In this document: piece by piece, positions 38,562-51,428 of the stretch
Layout: every line of letters begins with the position of its first letter
Numbering within the stretch: the stretch's first letter is position 1
Assembly: GCF_000524195.1 (NCBI RefSeq)
Contig: NW_020170387.1
Location: 657,980 to 721,979, forward strand
DNA: 64,000 nt
Direction: 5' to 3'
Source: Echinococcus granulosus
Lineage: Eukaryota; Platyhelminthes; Cestoda; Cyclophyllidea; Taeniidae
Program-made: the position numbers and the translations under genes
Notes under the pieces: generated by a model
Told to the model about the DNA's origin: nothing
Databases searched by the model: none
What the model saw: the letters and a program-made list of their open reading frames with translations, nothing else

Positions 38562-41500
38562 TCACTTTAGCAGTTTGCTCGCCTGCTCATTGGCCTTCTT
38601 TATGCGATCGGCGTTCGCCTTCGCCTAAAAACCATTCTCATTCTTGTCACATTCATGCATGCGATAATGCGAACCTCCATCCCCATCAATTGTACTTAAA
38701 CTCGTCCCATTTTCTACTGCGCATAAATAATTTTCCTTAAATGACCCAATCCTAGAAAGACGGCGTCACATAAAATGCAAAACATATTGACTACTCATAA
38801 ACACTGAATATAAGACAAGGGAGAGAGATGGCCGAACACAGCAAGGTTTAGTTACATACCGAGTAGTTTTTAGACTTTTGTGATACTGCAAAAAAGGTTG
38901 ATATAAATCCCATGAGTGAGAGGTAACAAGCGGACGCACCTTCAAGTGGATGCGCTCGACCTGCGTGTTTTGCTGGGTGATTTCACTGCCCATATCGATG
39001 GCCATATTGCGCAGATTACCAATCATGCCTGCCACCTCCTGCATGTTCTGATCCATCTCGTCCTCTCGCGCATCGTTCGTTATCCTGTCAAACACACACA
39101 CACACACACATGAGAACTACCATAGTCGACAATTTCAGCATTGGCTGCAGTCAAACCAATCATACTGAGCTGGCCACTATGCACACAGCCATTTTTAAGC
39201 CATGGCAAAATTGGATTCTTTATGGCAGGTATAGCCATGAAAGCTCTATTTTGATCTCCATGCCTACTTAGGATTTTATTAAATGCCGATTGTAGTCCAG
39301 GTAACGCCAAAACATTGCAAAATAAAGTTCTATCCTCGAGGCCATTAAAAAAGATCTTTTCACGTAACAAGGCCGATGCGTCAAAAAGACATAAGCTGAA
39401 ATGGTATGTTTCGACCCAAGACTCGAAATGAGGAGATGTAATGAAGTGAGAACGCATAATCCAAGCAAACGCTAACCAACCATTATTGAGATATTTAAGA
39501 ACAATACATTTTAACGTACTGAAATGAGACCGTAACTTAGTTGTTTAATTACAGTGTGAATTTTCCCCAAAAAGACGCACTTAGTTCAAACGATTGTTTT
39601 TATTTATCCCCTTTAACAGAAAGGTCAGGCATCCGGAAGAAAGAAATAGCTCAAAAAGCCACTAGCCACCTCAAATTCGTGTTTAGGAGGTAGGCATCAT
39701 AGAGTAAAAAGATCATCAGACCTACCAGCCAAAAAGTGCTAAGGAAAATTAAAAAAGAACAAGGTGATGTGAATAATGATAGCTCCCCACAGGAAGTGCA
39801 ATGGTACATGAAAAACCGCAACACCTAAGTAACTTGGTGGCAGGAAATCCCCGCCGTTAGCATGATAGTGAACTAGAGATCGATGAGTGGGAGCATGGGG
39901 AAACCCCATTCTTGCATCTTTCGCCAAAAATAAACAAAAAAAAGTTTCCGTAAATGGTGTTGGAAATCTAACATCAATTTCGAACAGACGAGATCAGTTC
40001 ACAGATCTGCAGAAACCCACAAATTGAAAGATATGCCTTCTAAGACAATTTTTTGTGCAGTACATGACCTAATTGACATCATTAATTATTTAGCTAGGAC
40101 ATTTCTGGTAATGCACGTGACAAAACATTACCCGAAAAAATAAGTTTGATCAAGCTTAGGAATACACCATGAGCATAATATGATGGAACTCTAATCCACT
40201 CTCTGGCCGAAATAACGCTGAAAGATGGGATTTTGGAAGACGTTTTGTAAATGATATTTGCCTAGCATGTCATAAAAATGAATAACAAGATAGCAAAATA
40301 AGTTTTTTAGCCTACTCTATTTCATAGAACGGGGTAAAGCAAAATTTCAACATTCTAGAACAAATATATTTGTAAGTTGGATTAGCACTGTGAAGCACAG
40401 AGGAGGGAAAGAAAGCAGAAGGTTGAGAACAGTGCACCGTAAACAAATCAAATTCATTCAGTAGCACAGTGCGTACCAATTTGGTGCACACGGGGAAACT
40501 CGTATGTTCACCAAATTGTTTGATCATTGGTATTAATATCATCAGCATAGTATTCACGAGTGAACTCGATAGAATGCAATTAGGCACAGCATGGTCTGCA
40601 TCAAGGAAACGCTTAGCTCTACTGTTTTTTCATGTGGCATTTCGGTGACAGGACGTAAGATGAGAGAAGACAACACCACAGCCACCTTTCACTAGTTCGG
40701 CGAGGAGAAAAAGGGAGCAGATTCAGTGACCGTTGGGACACGCCTACGCAGCCATTGCAACGAGACGGTAAGAGGTCGAGGTTAGCAAACAACTGCGCTC
40801 TATGCCTCGTATAGAGAGCAATTAAGAATGACACAAGAATTATACGCCTTACTTTTAGTTGTAACGGTAAGAGACTGATCTGAGCCTAAATTAATGCTTC
40901 CATTCATTGTAAGAAAAAATGAACATATCATCGCATGTGTACATAACCTATGTATATGTATATAATCTATATTTGAGCCTAGCGGTACAGTAATCAAACA
41001 CTTTTTCTGACGTGAATTTTACAACTATCAATCCTTGTCGCTCAATTTAGAAAGTAGTAATTTCTTGCATTTGATGTGGAGTCCTAACTACTCAAGAAAA
41101 GCAAATCTCAATAATACTGGCAGGTTTTGAAAAAGAATAAAAAACCACCCAAGAGCGAATAATCGAATATATTCGCATTCATCAACAAAAGCGAGCCGCA
41201 AATATTCACTGTTCTCCTTGACGTTACAAGCTTTTCCATTAATTCGATTAAACGTCAGTTAAAGTTTTGAAGAACCTATCTGTACCAAAAGACTAAGCTG
41301 ACAGTGATTACCTTGTTTAGACGACTTTGCAAGTAGAAACCGATAAGTATAGCAAGAAATAAGGTGACGTTCGTATAAAGTCGCAATAGCGGAAAAATGG
41401 ATTTTTAGAAAATAAATTTATTGTTCTGTAAATAGTTTGTGTTAATTGAGTCACAGTAATTTTGTGCAAGAGGTATGAACAACGAAAGATATCAAAAAAA

Positions 41501-44500
41501 CCTCAAATCTCCATATTCAACACTTTCTGGATTGTTTTAGATACCCACCTACTGCACTGCAGATGTGAACTAATAAACGAGCGGATGTAAATAGGAGCTA
41601 TACCACTCACCTAGTGATATATCCTCCAGTCGGGCCCATCCCGTTCTGATCGACGATGATTCTCGGTCCATCCCCACCACCGAACCCATCCTCGTCCTTC
41701 AGCTGCTTTGCGAAGTCACTCTTACCTTTCCGTCTGCAAATGGGGTCCAAAGTATTGAAACCCGCCACAGCTTTGCCCAAGTCAGTAGCAGCCATTCATA
41801 AAAATTGGTAGCCAATAAAAAAGCATAAACTCTCGTGGGTACGCAATAAGTTCTCGAAGTATTAGAGTTTTGGCAGATCCCAAAAATAAAATCATATTAC
41901 GAAACTTCTATGCATCCCAATTTGCATTCCGTTCCACAAAGGCGAAATCAAAAGAGATCAGCCAACAGCCCGTGGTTAATATGACTTGGTGAAATAATTT
42001 TGTGGTGATAGTAATCATTAAAATCACCGCAGTTCGGTGACGATTGCTAGGCGACTCTGATAAATGTTCAATACACAACACTGTTTTACCTTTTTCTCTC
42101 TCGAAGTGAAATTAAAGGTGTAGAAAGGGCTGAAATAACGTTGTTGTTGCCAAAGACAAGAGAGAACGCCATAATCTAATTACTGTTTGTCTAAAACTAT
42201 CTCATTTCCTATTTAGGGAGATATGACGAGATATTATTAAAAAATAGAATTTAGAGCACGCATTCATTGATTCTTATAGAGCCTGAATTACGTAAAACGT
42301 GGCTTACTTGTTCCAGGGCAGCACACAAAGACCGCAGCATTTATTTAAATCATCCAAATTCTTTTCCGCGTCCTTCATATCCTCGTTAATCTGATCCATG
42401 CCCTCATTGATACGGTCCAGTTGCTCTAAAATAATTGAACGCCAAAAAAGCTAACTCCATCTCACTATCACACAGAAAGGCACAGGACAACACCTGAAGG
42501 ATGGATTACAATAACTCCAATGTAGGGGGAAAATGGCAGGACCCACTTTTTCCTCGATAAATTGCTCGGAAAGTAGACGATGACAACACCTTCGCACAAC
42601 GGATAAAGTTTGCTTACCGCCCTGGTCATCCAACATGACCAATGTAGAAATACCAGCCTCTTTTGCCTGTTTGTGATGAAATACACTAAATTATTGCTAC
42701 AGCTTTTCGAGAACGAAATGGGTAGAATAGCGCGTTCTTATTGTGGTGACACTAAACTGACAAACGTTTGCGACCGTCCAACAACATGCCGCAGATATGG
42801 TGTCTCGCCAAGTCAAAAATCAAGCCTTATTCTTTGTTGTATTGTAGCATGAAATCGGCGTCAAACAGTCTGAGTTGACTCCTTTAAAAAGACCTCAGTA
42901 AATTAATAGTCATTCGGCATTTTTAACAACTGTTTAGCAACGAAAAGTCCAGATCCTGAAGTAAAACCTCTAAAATGGGTAGTACAAGAAGCACTTTCTT
43001 CATTCCAACAAGAAAAGACTGTAGCTTCAATATTAAGGCAAGATTTCAAAAAATGACGTTTATTTAGCGGAATGAAATCTGTTTGGCGTCCCGAAAACGA
43101 AGCAAAATCTAGGTGCACTGGAGCATACACCGGTCACATATCTAATAGTTATTCTTCTGGACTCTAAACAGACAACCAGGAGTCACTTTTATTATTTGCT
43201 AAACAACACTGAACAGTGAATTGTTAGCATCGCCTGGGAAAAACATAATTAAACTTCCTATTGCTCGCATACAACGCAGCGTCCTGCAGAGTATGCAATT
43301 ACAAAAGGTTATCTCACATCGCGAACACAAATGCAATATTGACAAAGGGGGGTCATGAGAAGATACATGTACATAAAAAGGCAGGCCCGGCTGTCCATAG
43401 TAATTGACGGGTTTCGTTTTTTTAATGCAATTCTTACAACCATGAAATATCATTTTCTTCATATCGCGTGCAGCGCCGTAATTAAACGTCAGTTAGACCC
43501 TGCACAAGGCAAAACAGCCAAGTGTTGAAACTGATGGGAAATAGGAGTTTACAAAGTAGTTACTCTCGGTGTAGGAGGACTTCGAAGCACACTAGACTTG
43601 CATGAAATTGCAGTTTCAAAATTAGGGTCAAAAATGAGCAATTTGGTTATTATAGCAAAAAAGGATCATGGTTCGTTTAAGACCGACCAAAATCGTGCAT
43701 TAAAGTCCAACTTCAAGAGAAGGTGGCACCTAGTTTTTGGAACAGTTAAAATAGTAAGATTAGGGGTTACTGAAAACAAATTAGCGTAACATATGTAAGG
43801 ATGGGTTTAAATAAAGGTAGCAGTATCCATAAATTCGAAAAATCGTTTGGGGGGTAAAAGGGACAAAGGATTGTGTGAACTCGCGTTTTTGAGAAAACTT
43901 AGGACTCGATTTTGCAAGGAGGAGTCGACAAAGTACGTAAATTTGGTCCAGACACAAGGGCTTACCTCCTCGCACATTGCCATCATGCGCCGTGTAGCAT
44001 CGAGAGACTAAAGTTCAAAAAATAACCGATTATTTGTCAAGTTTCGTTACGGTCCAGTGTCACCTCGGAAAATGTAAACTTGCCCACTATAAAAATTCGG
44101 ATACGGAAATGTCAGGGCAGGCGAAAAAATACGTGGCTCAAAATGGTGTCTTAAAAATGGGTGAAGCGAAAGAATTGAAAGATGATTAGTAAGCATCGTG
44201 CACACAGACTCAAATTTATGAATTTCTGAAAAATTAGAAATTGTTCTATTCCAGAGATATTTTAAGTCAATCAGACTTAACTATACGCCCTAGCCAAAAA
44301 AAACCATCAATGACATATAATTAGACCAAGTTGCCGAATTTTCAAGGCTACGAAACCGCGTGTTTAAAAAAGTCCTTCAAAGCATTTCCAGGCATAAAAT
44401 CAGTCCACTTCTGTGTTAGTTCCCACAAAAATGTTCTTTTCTCAGCTGAACTCAATTGATGAACTTTGTACGTGGGCATCACTAGATTCCTTTTAACTAG

Positions 44501-47500
44501 GCTCAGATCAGTTTAGTGGCGAGAGTAATTCAAAGGCTCCGTCCAGGCGGAGTTCGCACTTAGAGCAATTCACGAACGTAAGCGCATTACCAGACTTCCA
44601 GTCAGAGATTGGGTAGTGTCTCTACTGGCCAAAACAACACAGCGGCAATCGAATCAAACGGCGATGAGTCGGTAATTTTAAAGAGATGTTCTCCATTGGT
44701 TTATCTCTGAACATCAATGAGTGTAAGCGAAGCCCGCAAGAGCCTGTAAAAGCCTTCGATTTACAATGTGATGTACTGACGCAATATTAAATCCTCCCAG
44801 TACACCACAGAGCAAAAAAAGACAGGACTAGTTGTCTCCTCAAAGGACATAATTTATGTTTAAATAAAACAGAACTAATGTTGCTGTTTCCTGTTCTAAA
44901 ATGCAATTAAAAACATGGTTGCAGAGAACGAACGGATAGCCCAATTCTCACGCCCTTTTTTCTCATAGACCCCAAAAATCAACTTGTTAGTTTTTTGATT
45001 TACGCTTTACACTGGGGAGAAAACACTTTTGCATAATGAAATTTAGCAGCAAGAGAATGTACCTACAGTCCGAAGTCGACCACTATTTGGAAAAAAGATT
45101 TCTCTCTCATCTTCAACCAAACTGCGAAAACTTTCGATTATCATAAAATCGAGTTAAGTCCACACGTAAGTACAGTGGGCACATAAGAGCTCGAGGATAC
45201 CACTGTAATATGCCTTTTAAAATCCCAAATGCGTTTCTGAAACCGAATAAAATTAACCACTTCTATTTCCCAAATTTTAAAATTGCCTTATAACAACTTC
45301 CCTAACGTTATCTCCGGTAAAAGCGCCCCACCAATACGTCATGTAGACATTGATACAATGGCGTCTGGGGATGAAATGAACAGATTGACGGAGACGTAGG
45401 CGGAGTAAAAAAACTTGGGGGAGGGACCAGCTCTAAATCGGAGGCTGCCTCTAGCGTAATTGCGGGTTAAATAGTACCATTTCTGCTCGTTCTAGATGAA
45501 GCATTCCCTTTCAAAATACAAACACCGTCAAACCAAGGGCTAAAAAAGGGGAGAAAAGGTCACTTCTTACTAGAACAAAAATTCCTAAATTCGAATACAA
45601 GAATAAGGCGAAATAAATGTCTGAGCCTACAGAAACAGGACCGTTCATCAACTACGCTCTAAGCGATTGCAGACGCTTGCGCTCACACCCAGAGACAATA
45701 AACACATGGATGTAAAGTAGAGGCCACAAAGATTGAGCGAACAGTGATGGAGTAAAGATACACTGTAAGCTACAAAAGCGTTTGCGGTCTACTCAAACGA
45801 TTCGTTCGCCAATGAAACCAAAAGGGCTGTTTGAAAAATGATGGCGATCACCGGAATTTCAAGACACCATGAGGAGTGGTTAGCAAAATCCTGCTTACCG
45901 TTGTATTCTAAAATAATTCGGGAAATGTCAAAAATTCCAAGGTGATTTTTTTTGGTATCACGAAAAATCAAGCCCAAGGTCTGAAGAATTTGGTATTAAA
46001 TGTTTTGAAAATGCTTTAGGGTACAAATTGTAAGATTGGATTTGTCCAATTAAAAAGTATTCGAGTATTTCGACGCAACACATCTCTAATTGCACAGATA
46101 ATTATTTCCTGCTACAAACAAATTGGAGTCCATTGAGTAAATGGTTATAAATGTGGGGGAAATAACCCATATTAACGCAACTTTGGGATACACAAAAGTA
46201 GCGCTGTAAGGTGAAATTCTTACGCATAGTATGGTCTGTGACTTGCAAGAAGTAAAGTATGGTTCCAACACTAATTCAAGAAACCTCAACCTCGAATTAT
46301 ACCTTTCATTTGAATTTCTACGAGTATGGGAGTGAGCAATGACAGCGATAAAATCTACTGAATACTTACTCGCTTGTTGATTTAACGGTAAGCTGTACCT
46401 AAATCTGGCGGTCCAGTTCTCTATTGGATAAAAGCCAGTACAAAAAATATTTCTGCAAAGGGAGAAAAAGTCGCAAACCAGCTTCGTTATAAAGCTACAA
46501 CAAGAACAAGCTATTGTCCAATAGTTAGAGGAAGCAGTAAGTGTTAGCGCAAAGCTCAACAATAAGGACAAGTAATGAGGGTAAAAGCACAGAACGGCGC
46601 CTGGAAACAAGCATAAAACGACACTACCACTCAAATAAGGATTTAACCTACTTCAATGCTTCGTTACTCGTATCGAAAATTACCCTTCCTTTGTAAGGAG
46701 TACGCAACTCACCATTTCCTTTATTTATCAAAACAACAGCTGCTCGTTTACTTCTCGTTATTTATTCTTTATTCACATTTTCCATGGGAGAAGTAGGTAG
46801 GAAAGGGCTGTTGTAAATGTCGATCTGACAAACGGACTCAATTGCAAAAACTTTAACGATTCGGGCTAATGAACCGAAACAAGTAGAAAGGGAGTCATGA
46901 TACCTCAAGTTTCTAGATAGGACCCAAAAAGGCACTTCGGGTATGACTTCAATTTTTTTCGGATATCAATTGTAGTTCAGAAAATAATAAATAAGTAAAT
47001 AGGGTAAACGTAATGGATTTTCTTCGTATCCATTAAACACACACTTATGAGCAATACACTAAGGGGCGGATGCGTTCATACCTGAAATGACTAATATTCG
47101 CATAACATCCGCTGCAGAAGGCCATAGACGGAGGCACGTTACACGGGTGAGCGCTTTAGCTTTGTTGGGAAGTTGACACCACCCAAATTCAGATTATCTC
47201 CCAGGCCCATTCGTACCGGCCACAATTCAGCCAATTATTTCCATATATTTTGTGAAACTTCCAAAGCCCAGATGGACAAAAAGGTTATGTCAATGATCAC
47301 AATCGATCAACTCCTCGTTGATACTGTCATCATTATAGATTTGCATCCATAACACAATGACGTGGCAAAAGGAGTAGAGAATCAATATTACCTACCATCG
47401 TCTCAAAGACCAAATGGGCCAAGTTTTCTGAGGAGTATGTCTTGAGACATGTTGATTCAACTACTAATATTAAGGGCAAAATATTTATAATTTTGAGCAA

Positions 47501-49026
47501 ATCGAGGCAATTTTCGGTACCTATAACTTCGTGGGAGAGGGATAGTGTAACGCATGATCCCTCCAAATGATTTGCTTTATTTACAGGTGTAAAAGATGGG
47601 GTGTTACTTTCTCCCAACCAATGCCTAAATCACTTCAAGCATCATTGAAAACTTCCATTAAGGCCTAATCTCTTTTGAGAGACAGCCTGACTGTTGAAAT
47701 GCACAAGTCTTTCAACATTTATATTTTACGGCCCTGCAATTTCATGCACATTAAATTGGTCTTTTTATGAAAGACTTATTTTTTCATGAGAATACTAAAA
47801 CGATACCAAACTTACTCCAACAAAATTCGTCAACAATTGGATTTAACTAAAAAAACTACATTGCCTCCTTTTGCTAACAAAGATCTTTAAATACCATAGA
47901 TTTAATTCTACTTCAACATTTTAAAGAATAAATAAAATGATCCAGGAAGAGCGGAGGGGTGATATTTGCCCATGAAGATACGGAAGGAAAAATTAACCAG
48001 AAAAACAGGTCGATGTGGCCAGTATGAAAAATCGTAAAAACCCAGCTGACCAAACAATGTCTTGGGTTTTCTTGACGTGTACCTAATTTGCTCCCAAGTA
48101 GTGAGCACTTGAAATGTGTCCGAGCGAAACATAGATTAGAACATAGACTTTGGCACTGCAACGGAACGGTAATAAATGTAATAAGCAATGTATTAATGTC
48201 ATGATTAAAGGGTTCTTTAGTAGTAACATGCGTGAACCGAAGCCATGGAAACGTGAAAGGAAATAAAAATTAGGAAAAATAGGCATGACAAGCTAATGCT
48301 GAGAAGTCGTTGTAATGTACATAAAATGAGACACGGTAAATAACCAAGAGTGTTTATGGTTCATAAAACTTCTAGAAAGTGATAAAAGAGAATGGTTGCG
48401 AAACCAAATCTAACCTCTTCCGTGGCATCATCAATCCGCCTATCAAGCAATTCTACCTCAGTCATAATCCTCACAGTCCCATCTTCCATCCGAATCTCAT
48501 CAGGGCCACAGGGCCTAAGGCGATCAGATATTGAATTCTTTTCCCCTCGGTTTCCAAACATTTTAGTAGTAGACTTGTAACTTTACGGAAATTCTTCTTT
48601 GGGTATAATACATACAAATGAAAAGACGGATGAAGGAACGGGTTCTTTTCTCAATTCGTGCCAAAATCTTCTATAAACCGAGAATAATCCATTTTGCTAA
48701 GTCCTTCAGCAGTATGGCACCGACGACCAACATCTGGCTTGGTAGCATGAAAAATGCCCAGTTTACTCCGCACGCTCATTTCTAATTGGTTAGCAAAAAA
48801 ACATCTATTCAACCAATCTACCAATGAAATGGTTGTACGGAGAGTACTCCAAAGAACTGAGCCATTTGCTTTTCTGGCCAATAAAAAACCTTTTGCATAT
48901 AGGGCATGACTAAACAACACATAATCATACATTCTTCTAGCCGTAGCAACTCACCTCGTCCGTAACGGCATTCATTTTATACTTGATCTGGTCAAGTTCA
49001 GTCATCTGCGCAGGGGGTTCGTCCAT
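38562..49026 (-). CDS. SNAP25: SNAP-25, synaptosome-associated t-SNARE
   Basis: SNAP-25 supplies the Qb and Qc helices of the exocytic SNARE complex at the plasma membrane. Exons, in transcript order: first exon 48955-49026 (or alternative 48415-48561), 43966-44007, 42618-42666, 42308-42425, 41611-41733, 38940-39084 and 38562-38624. All phases agree, giving 203 residues (228 with the other first exon) against 206 in human. Diagnostic segments are [58 protein letters not shown] and [14 protein letters not shown]. The zero-layer glutamines are Q53 and about Q173. The membrane-anchoring palmitoylation cluster is [13 protein letters not shown] with three cysteines (84, 85, 88), the invertebrate form, where vertebrates have four. 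The C-terminus is short, ending SKLLK. The intron before the second coding exon is over 4 kb. Identification is firm. Confidence 0.96.
39091..39111. repeat. (CA)n microsatellite at a SNAP-25 splice acceptor
   Basis: About ten CA units on the + strand. In the SNAP-25 transcript this reads as (UG)n ending a few bases before the acceptor of the exon that starts at 39084 (tgtgtttgacag|GATAAC). The repeat therefore occupies the pyrimidine-tract position of that intron. Confidence 0.9.
44008..48414 (-). other. Large SNAP-25 intron
   Basis: About 4.4 kb between the first coding exons and the SLDATRRMM exon. It contains a 182-codon open frame on the same strand (46086-46634), Cys- and Leu-rich and with no recognisable motif, which I do not annotate as a gene. 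Nothing else recognised. Confidence 0.6.
48415..48561 (-). CDS. SNAP25: SNAP-25 alternative first coding exon A
   Basis: Open from ATG for 49 codons to a donor GAG|gttaga, phase 0, so it can join the SLDATRRMM exon directly. The last 17 residues, [17 protein letters not shown], align without gaps to the last 17 of exon B ([17 protein letters not shown]), and both take the place of the first turns of the Qb helix in other SNAP-25 proteins. Residues 1-32 are a unique, charged N-terminal extension; the internal Met33 is another possible start. No acceptor is obvious just before the first ATG, which favours a separate promoter. Confidence 0.7.
48955..49026 (-). CDS. SNAP25: SNAP-25 alternative first coding exon B
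   Basis: 24 codons from ATG to a strong donor (GACGAG|gtgagt), phase 0. It gives a protein whose numbering matches human SNAP-25 exactly through the N-terminal zero-layer Gln53. It lies 393 bp upstream of exon A on the same strand. An acceptor-like gagcag precedes the ATG by nine bases, consistent with a 5' UTR intron or trans-splicing. Confidence 0.8.
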
Positions 49027-50641
49027 TGCCGTTGACTGCTCGAAGCTTAAAAATGCGTAGGAACTGTCAATCAATGGTGCTTTCTTTTAATCACCTATTC
49101 GCTATTATGGTTCTCACTTCTTAATTTCTATGCTGGGTAAATGATGCGTTTGAATTTGGAGTTGTGAGGCAATAAATAAAAACGTGAAGACAGTGAATGC
49201 AAAGTAAACTTTACTAGTAAAAAGTCATTATTATATTTTTGTGCCAAGCCTTAAATGTGAGTCGCAGCCTTGGTTATTCACAGTAATCGAAAACTGTTAT
49301 CTGCTAACCAAGTCTAAAAAAATTATATTATGAACACATATCACTGATGCTACTGGACTGGGGCATAAAACGTAAGTTAAGCTCATTGAAAAGTTGAATA
49401 TCATGAGAGAACCTGTTGGAAAAGAACAACAGGAATTTACCAAAATCCATCGAACTTTCAAGACCCTCCAAAATAACTTTTGTTGCTACGCTACTTGCGA
49501 AAAAGCATGGGCTTTCCATCCAATCAGAAGCACATAATCAGATTCGACGCAGACCACACAGTGGATCATATAGTTTCAAGAATACTAGATTAATGAATCC
49601 AGTACTGCAAATAAGAAAACAAGAAGACCCCCGCATAGTTCTCAAGAAATCAAAAATGGCCAACAAGGTCCTGACCCGACATCTGATTTGATGGCCTCAA
49701 TAAATTGCACAAAGAACTACAAGCACCAAAAGAATTAGCATGATCACCCCCCTTCTGAATTGCTAAAGTGCTAAGTTGAGCTATGGTTCAATTAAAAGGG
49801 TACAGTTTGTTAGAAAGTCCTAGGTGGTAAGTCGTTGGTGTGTTGCATTAAGTAATTCCAAATAAAAACTCAAAGATAATGCATTACTTGTATGGGAAAT
49901 ATACCAAAGCTTACTCCCACATGATAAGTTCTGACTAAACAGTTCACTATGGGCCACTTAAATGTAGAAAATCATTGCTAGGTTACACCATGTGTCACTG
50001 TGGAAGTCGTATACAAAGGTTAGTCAAATTTTGGTTAGAAAGCAGTTTACAGTGATCACTAATTAGGCAGGTCAGATGACCACTAAAAAAACAGGACAAC
50101 AAGCGCAGACCCACCTACCCGAATAGTGTCGAAAACCCCAGAGTATGGGTGCAGGTCAAGTCATCTTAGCCCGGTAAAACAATTGAAACATATCTAAATA
50201 TTTGCTAGTATCATTGTCCTTTGGTGCGACAAAAATAATTATTCATCATGCTTGACTGTAATTAGCCTTAAACCTGCGCATTGTAATGTATTGTTTAGAT
50301 AAAAATTTTAATTTATACACACTATTGCTACACAGTGACATTGTGTCTAGAAACCGTACCATATAATTGCTTATTGCCTGGCTCAAATCAACCAAAATAC
50401 ATAGTATTGACACGCGAAGCAGCAATATTTCCTTTACAAAATCAAATTTTTAGGTTATTCTACAGGTTATAATAATTAATAATAAATGCACTATGCTAAG
50501 TGTAGCACGACCCCCAATCATTTTTTCTTTCCATAATTTTATATTCTTAAAAAGAAGTGCTAATTAGACTTGGACATATTTATAGGCTGGCGTCAAAGGG
50601 GATGGATAGAGGCCTAGGGAGACCGAGACTCGGCTCTCCTC

Positions 50642-50688
50642 TGGCTCGGGGGATGCTGACTACTCCTCGAACATGAGGTTCGAGTTCA
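50642..50688 (+). repeat. tRNA-like A/B-box pair, possible SINE head
   Basis: TGGCTCGGGGG (50642-50652) resembles a Pol III A box and GGTTCGAGTTC (50678-50688) a B box, in a GC-rich patch just after an inverted repeat (gagaccgag / ctcggctctc). Four of five pairs of a T-stem can form, but no acceptor stem closes and the box spacing is short, so this is not a functional tRNA. A tRNA-derived SINE remnant is the best guess. Confidence 0.25.
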
Positions 50689-50820
50689 CCCCACACTTCT
50701 CCTCTAGAAGTTTCATATGAGTAGTGTAAATATTGCACAGCTGACTTTTAAACGTGAAGGTGTTTTAGCGCTGTTTTTCACCCTGATTTTGATAATAACA
50801 CAGACCTTGTTTAAGACGAT

Positions 50821-50920
50821 NNNNNNNNNNNNNNNNNNNNNNNNNNNNNNNNNNNNNNNNNNNNNNNNNNNNNNNNNNNNNNNNNNNNNNNNNNNNNNNN
50901 NNNNNNNNNNNNNNNNNNNN
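50821..50920. other. Assembly gap of 100 N
   Basis: Exactly 100 N, conventional scaffold-gap filler. It falls in the presumed shared upstream region of SNAP-25 and the glutaredoxin-like gene, so regulatory sequence may be missing. No gene model crosses it. Confidence 0.98.
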
Positions 50921-51428
50921 ATAATCACTTGCACTCCAGCAGCAAAAAACCTATATGGCATGTACGTAATATTGCATTATGCACAAATACCCAGCTTCTC
51001 CTCTGATGGACTCTTTAAATTAACCCAAATTTCCGAAAATTCTAGTGTAGCAACTTGGGCAAAACTGAACTTCACGCGCATTTTGTGTTCACGCAGTTTC
51101 GAGCATGATCCTTGAATATGTATAAGACGCTCTTGTGGTCCTATTTAGGATAATTTTTAAATGACTGTTTGACACTTAATTTGCCTATATCTTATTTATG
51201 CTGCATTTCGAAGTCCGTCATTGACTACAGACCGTTTTATCTAGATGCAAAACCATTTGCAACTTAGTATTATCATTTTAGCTTTGTCACGACAACAAAT
51301 AACCAAGGATGGTAAAAATTGTTTAATAGTGCAAACTTAGCATCCCTGAAGTCATTTCGAGGTCCTGGAAGACGCGGATAAGTCAATCACCCAACAGCAA
51401 GCGTCGTCATAATTCGACTCTTGCTGTC

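Larger units (their letters stand above)
49027..51428. other. SNAP-25 upstream / intergenic region
   Basis: Between the SNAP-25 start (-) and the glutaredoxin-like gene (+), so both promoters probably lie here (divergent pair). AT-rich, with a GC-richer patch at 50600-50700 next to the assembly gap. No coding exon recognised. Confidence 0.5.

Noticed and set aside
38092..38565. 157-codon open frame on the minus strand just after the SNAP-25 stop codon
   Set aside because: It overlaps the SNAP-25 stop in another frame and continues into what should be its 3' UTR. Composition is low in charged residues, no motif is seen, and no splice site or start context favours it over SNAP-25.
50713..51115. 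Open frames across the second run of N
   Set aside because: Same artefact: the gap supplies the uninterrupted frame. No motif in the real bases.
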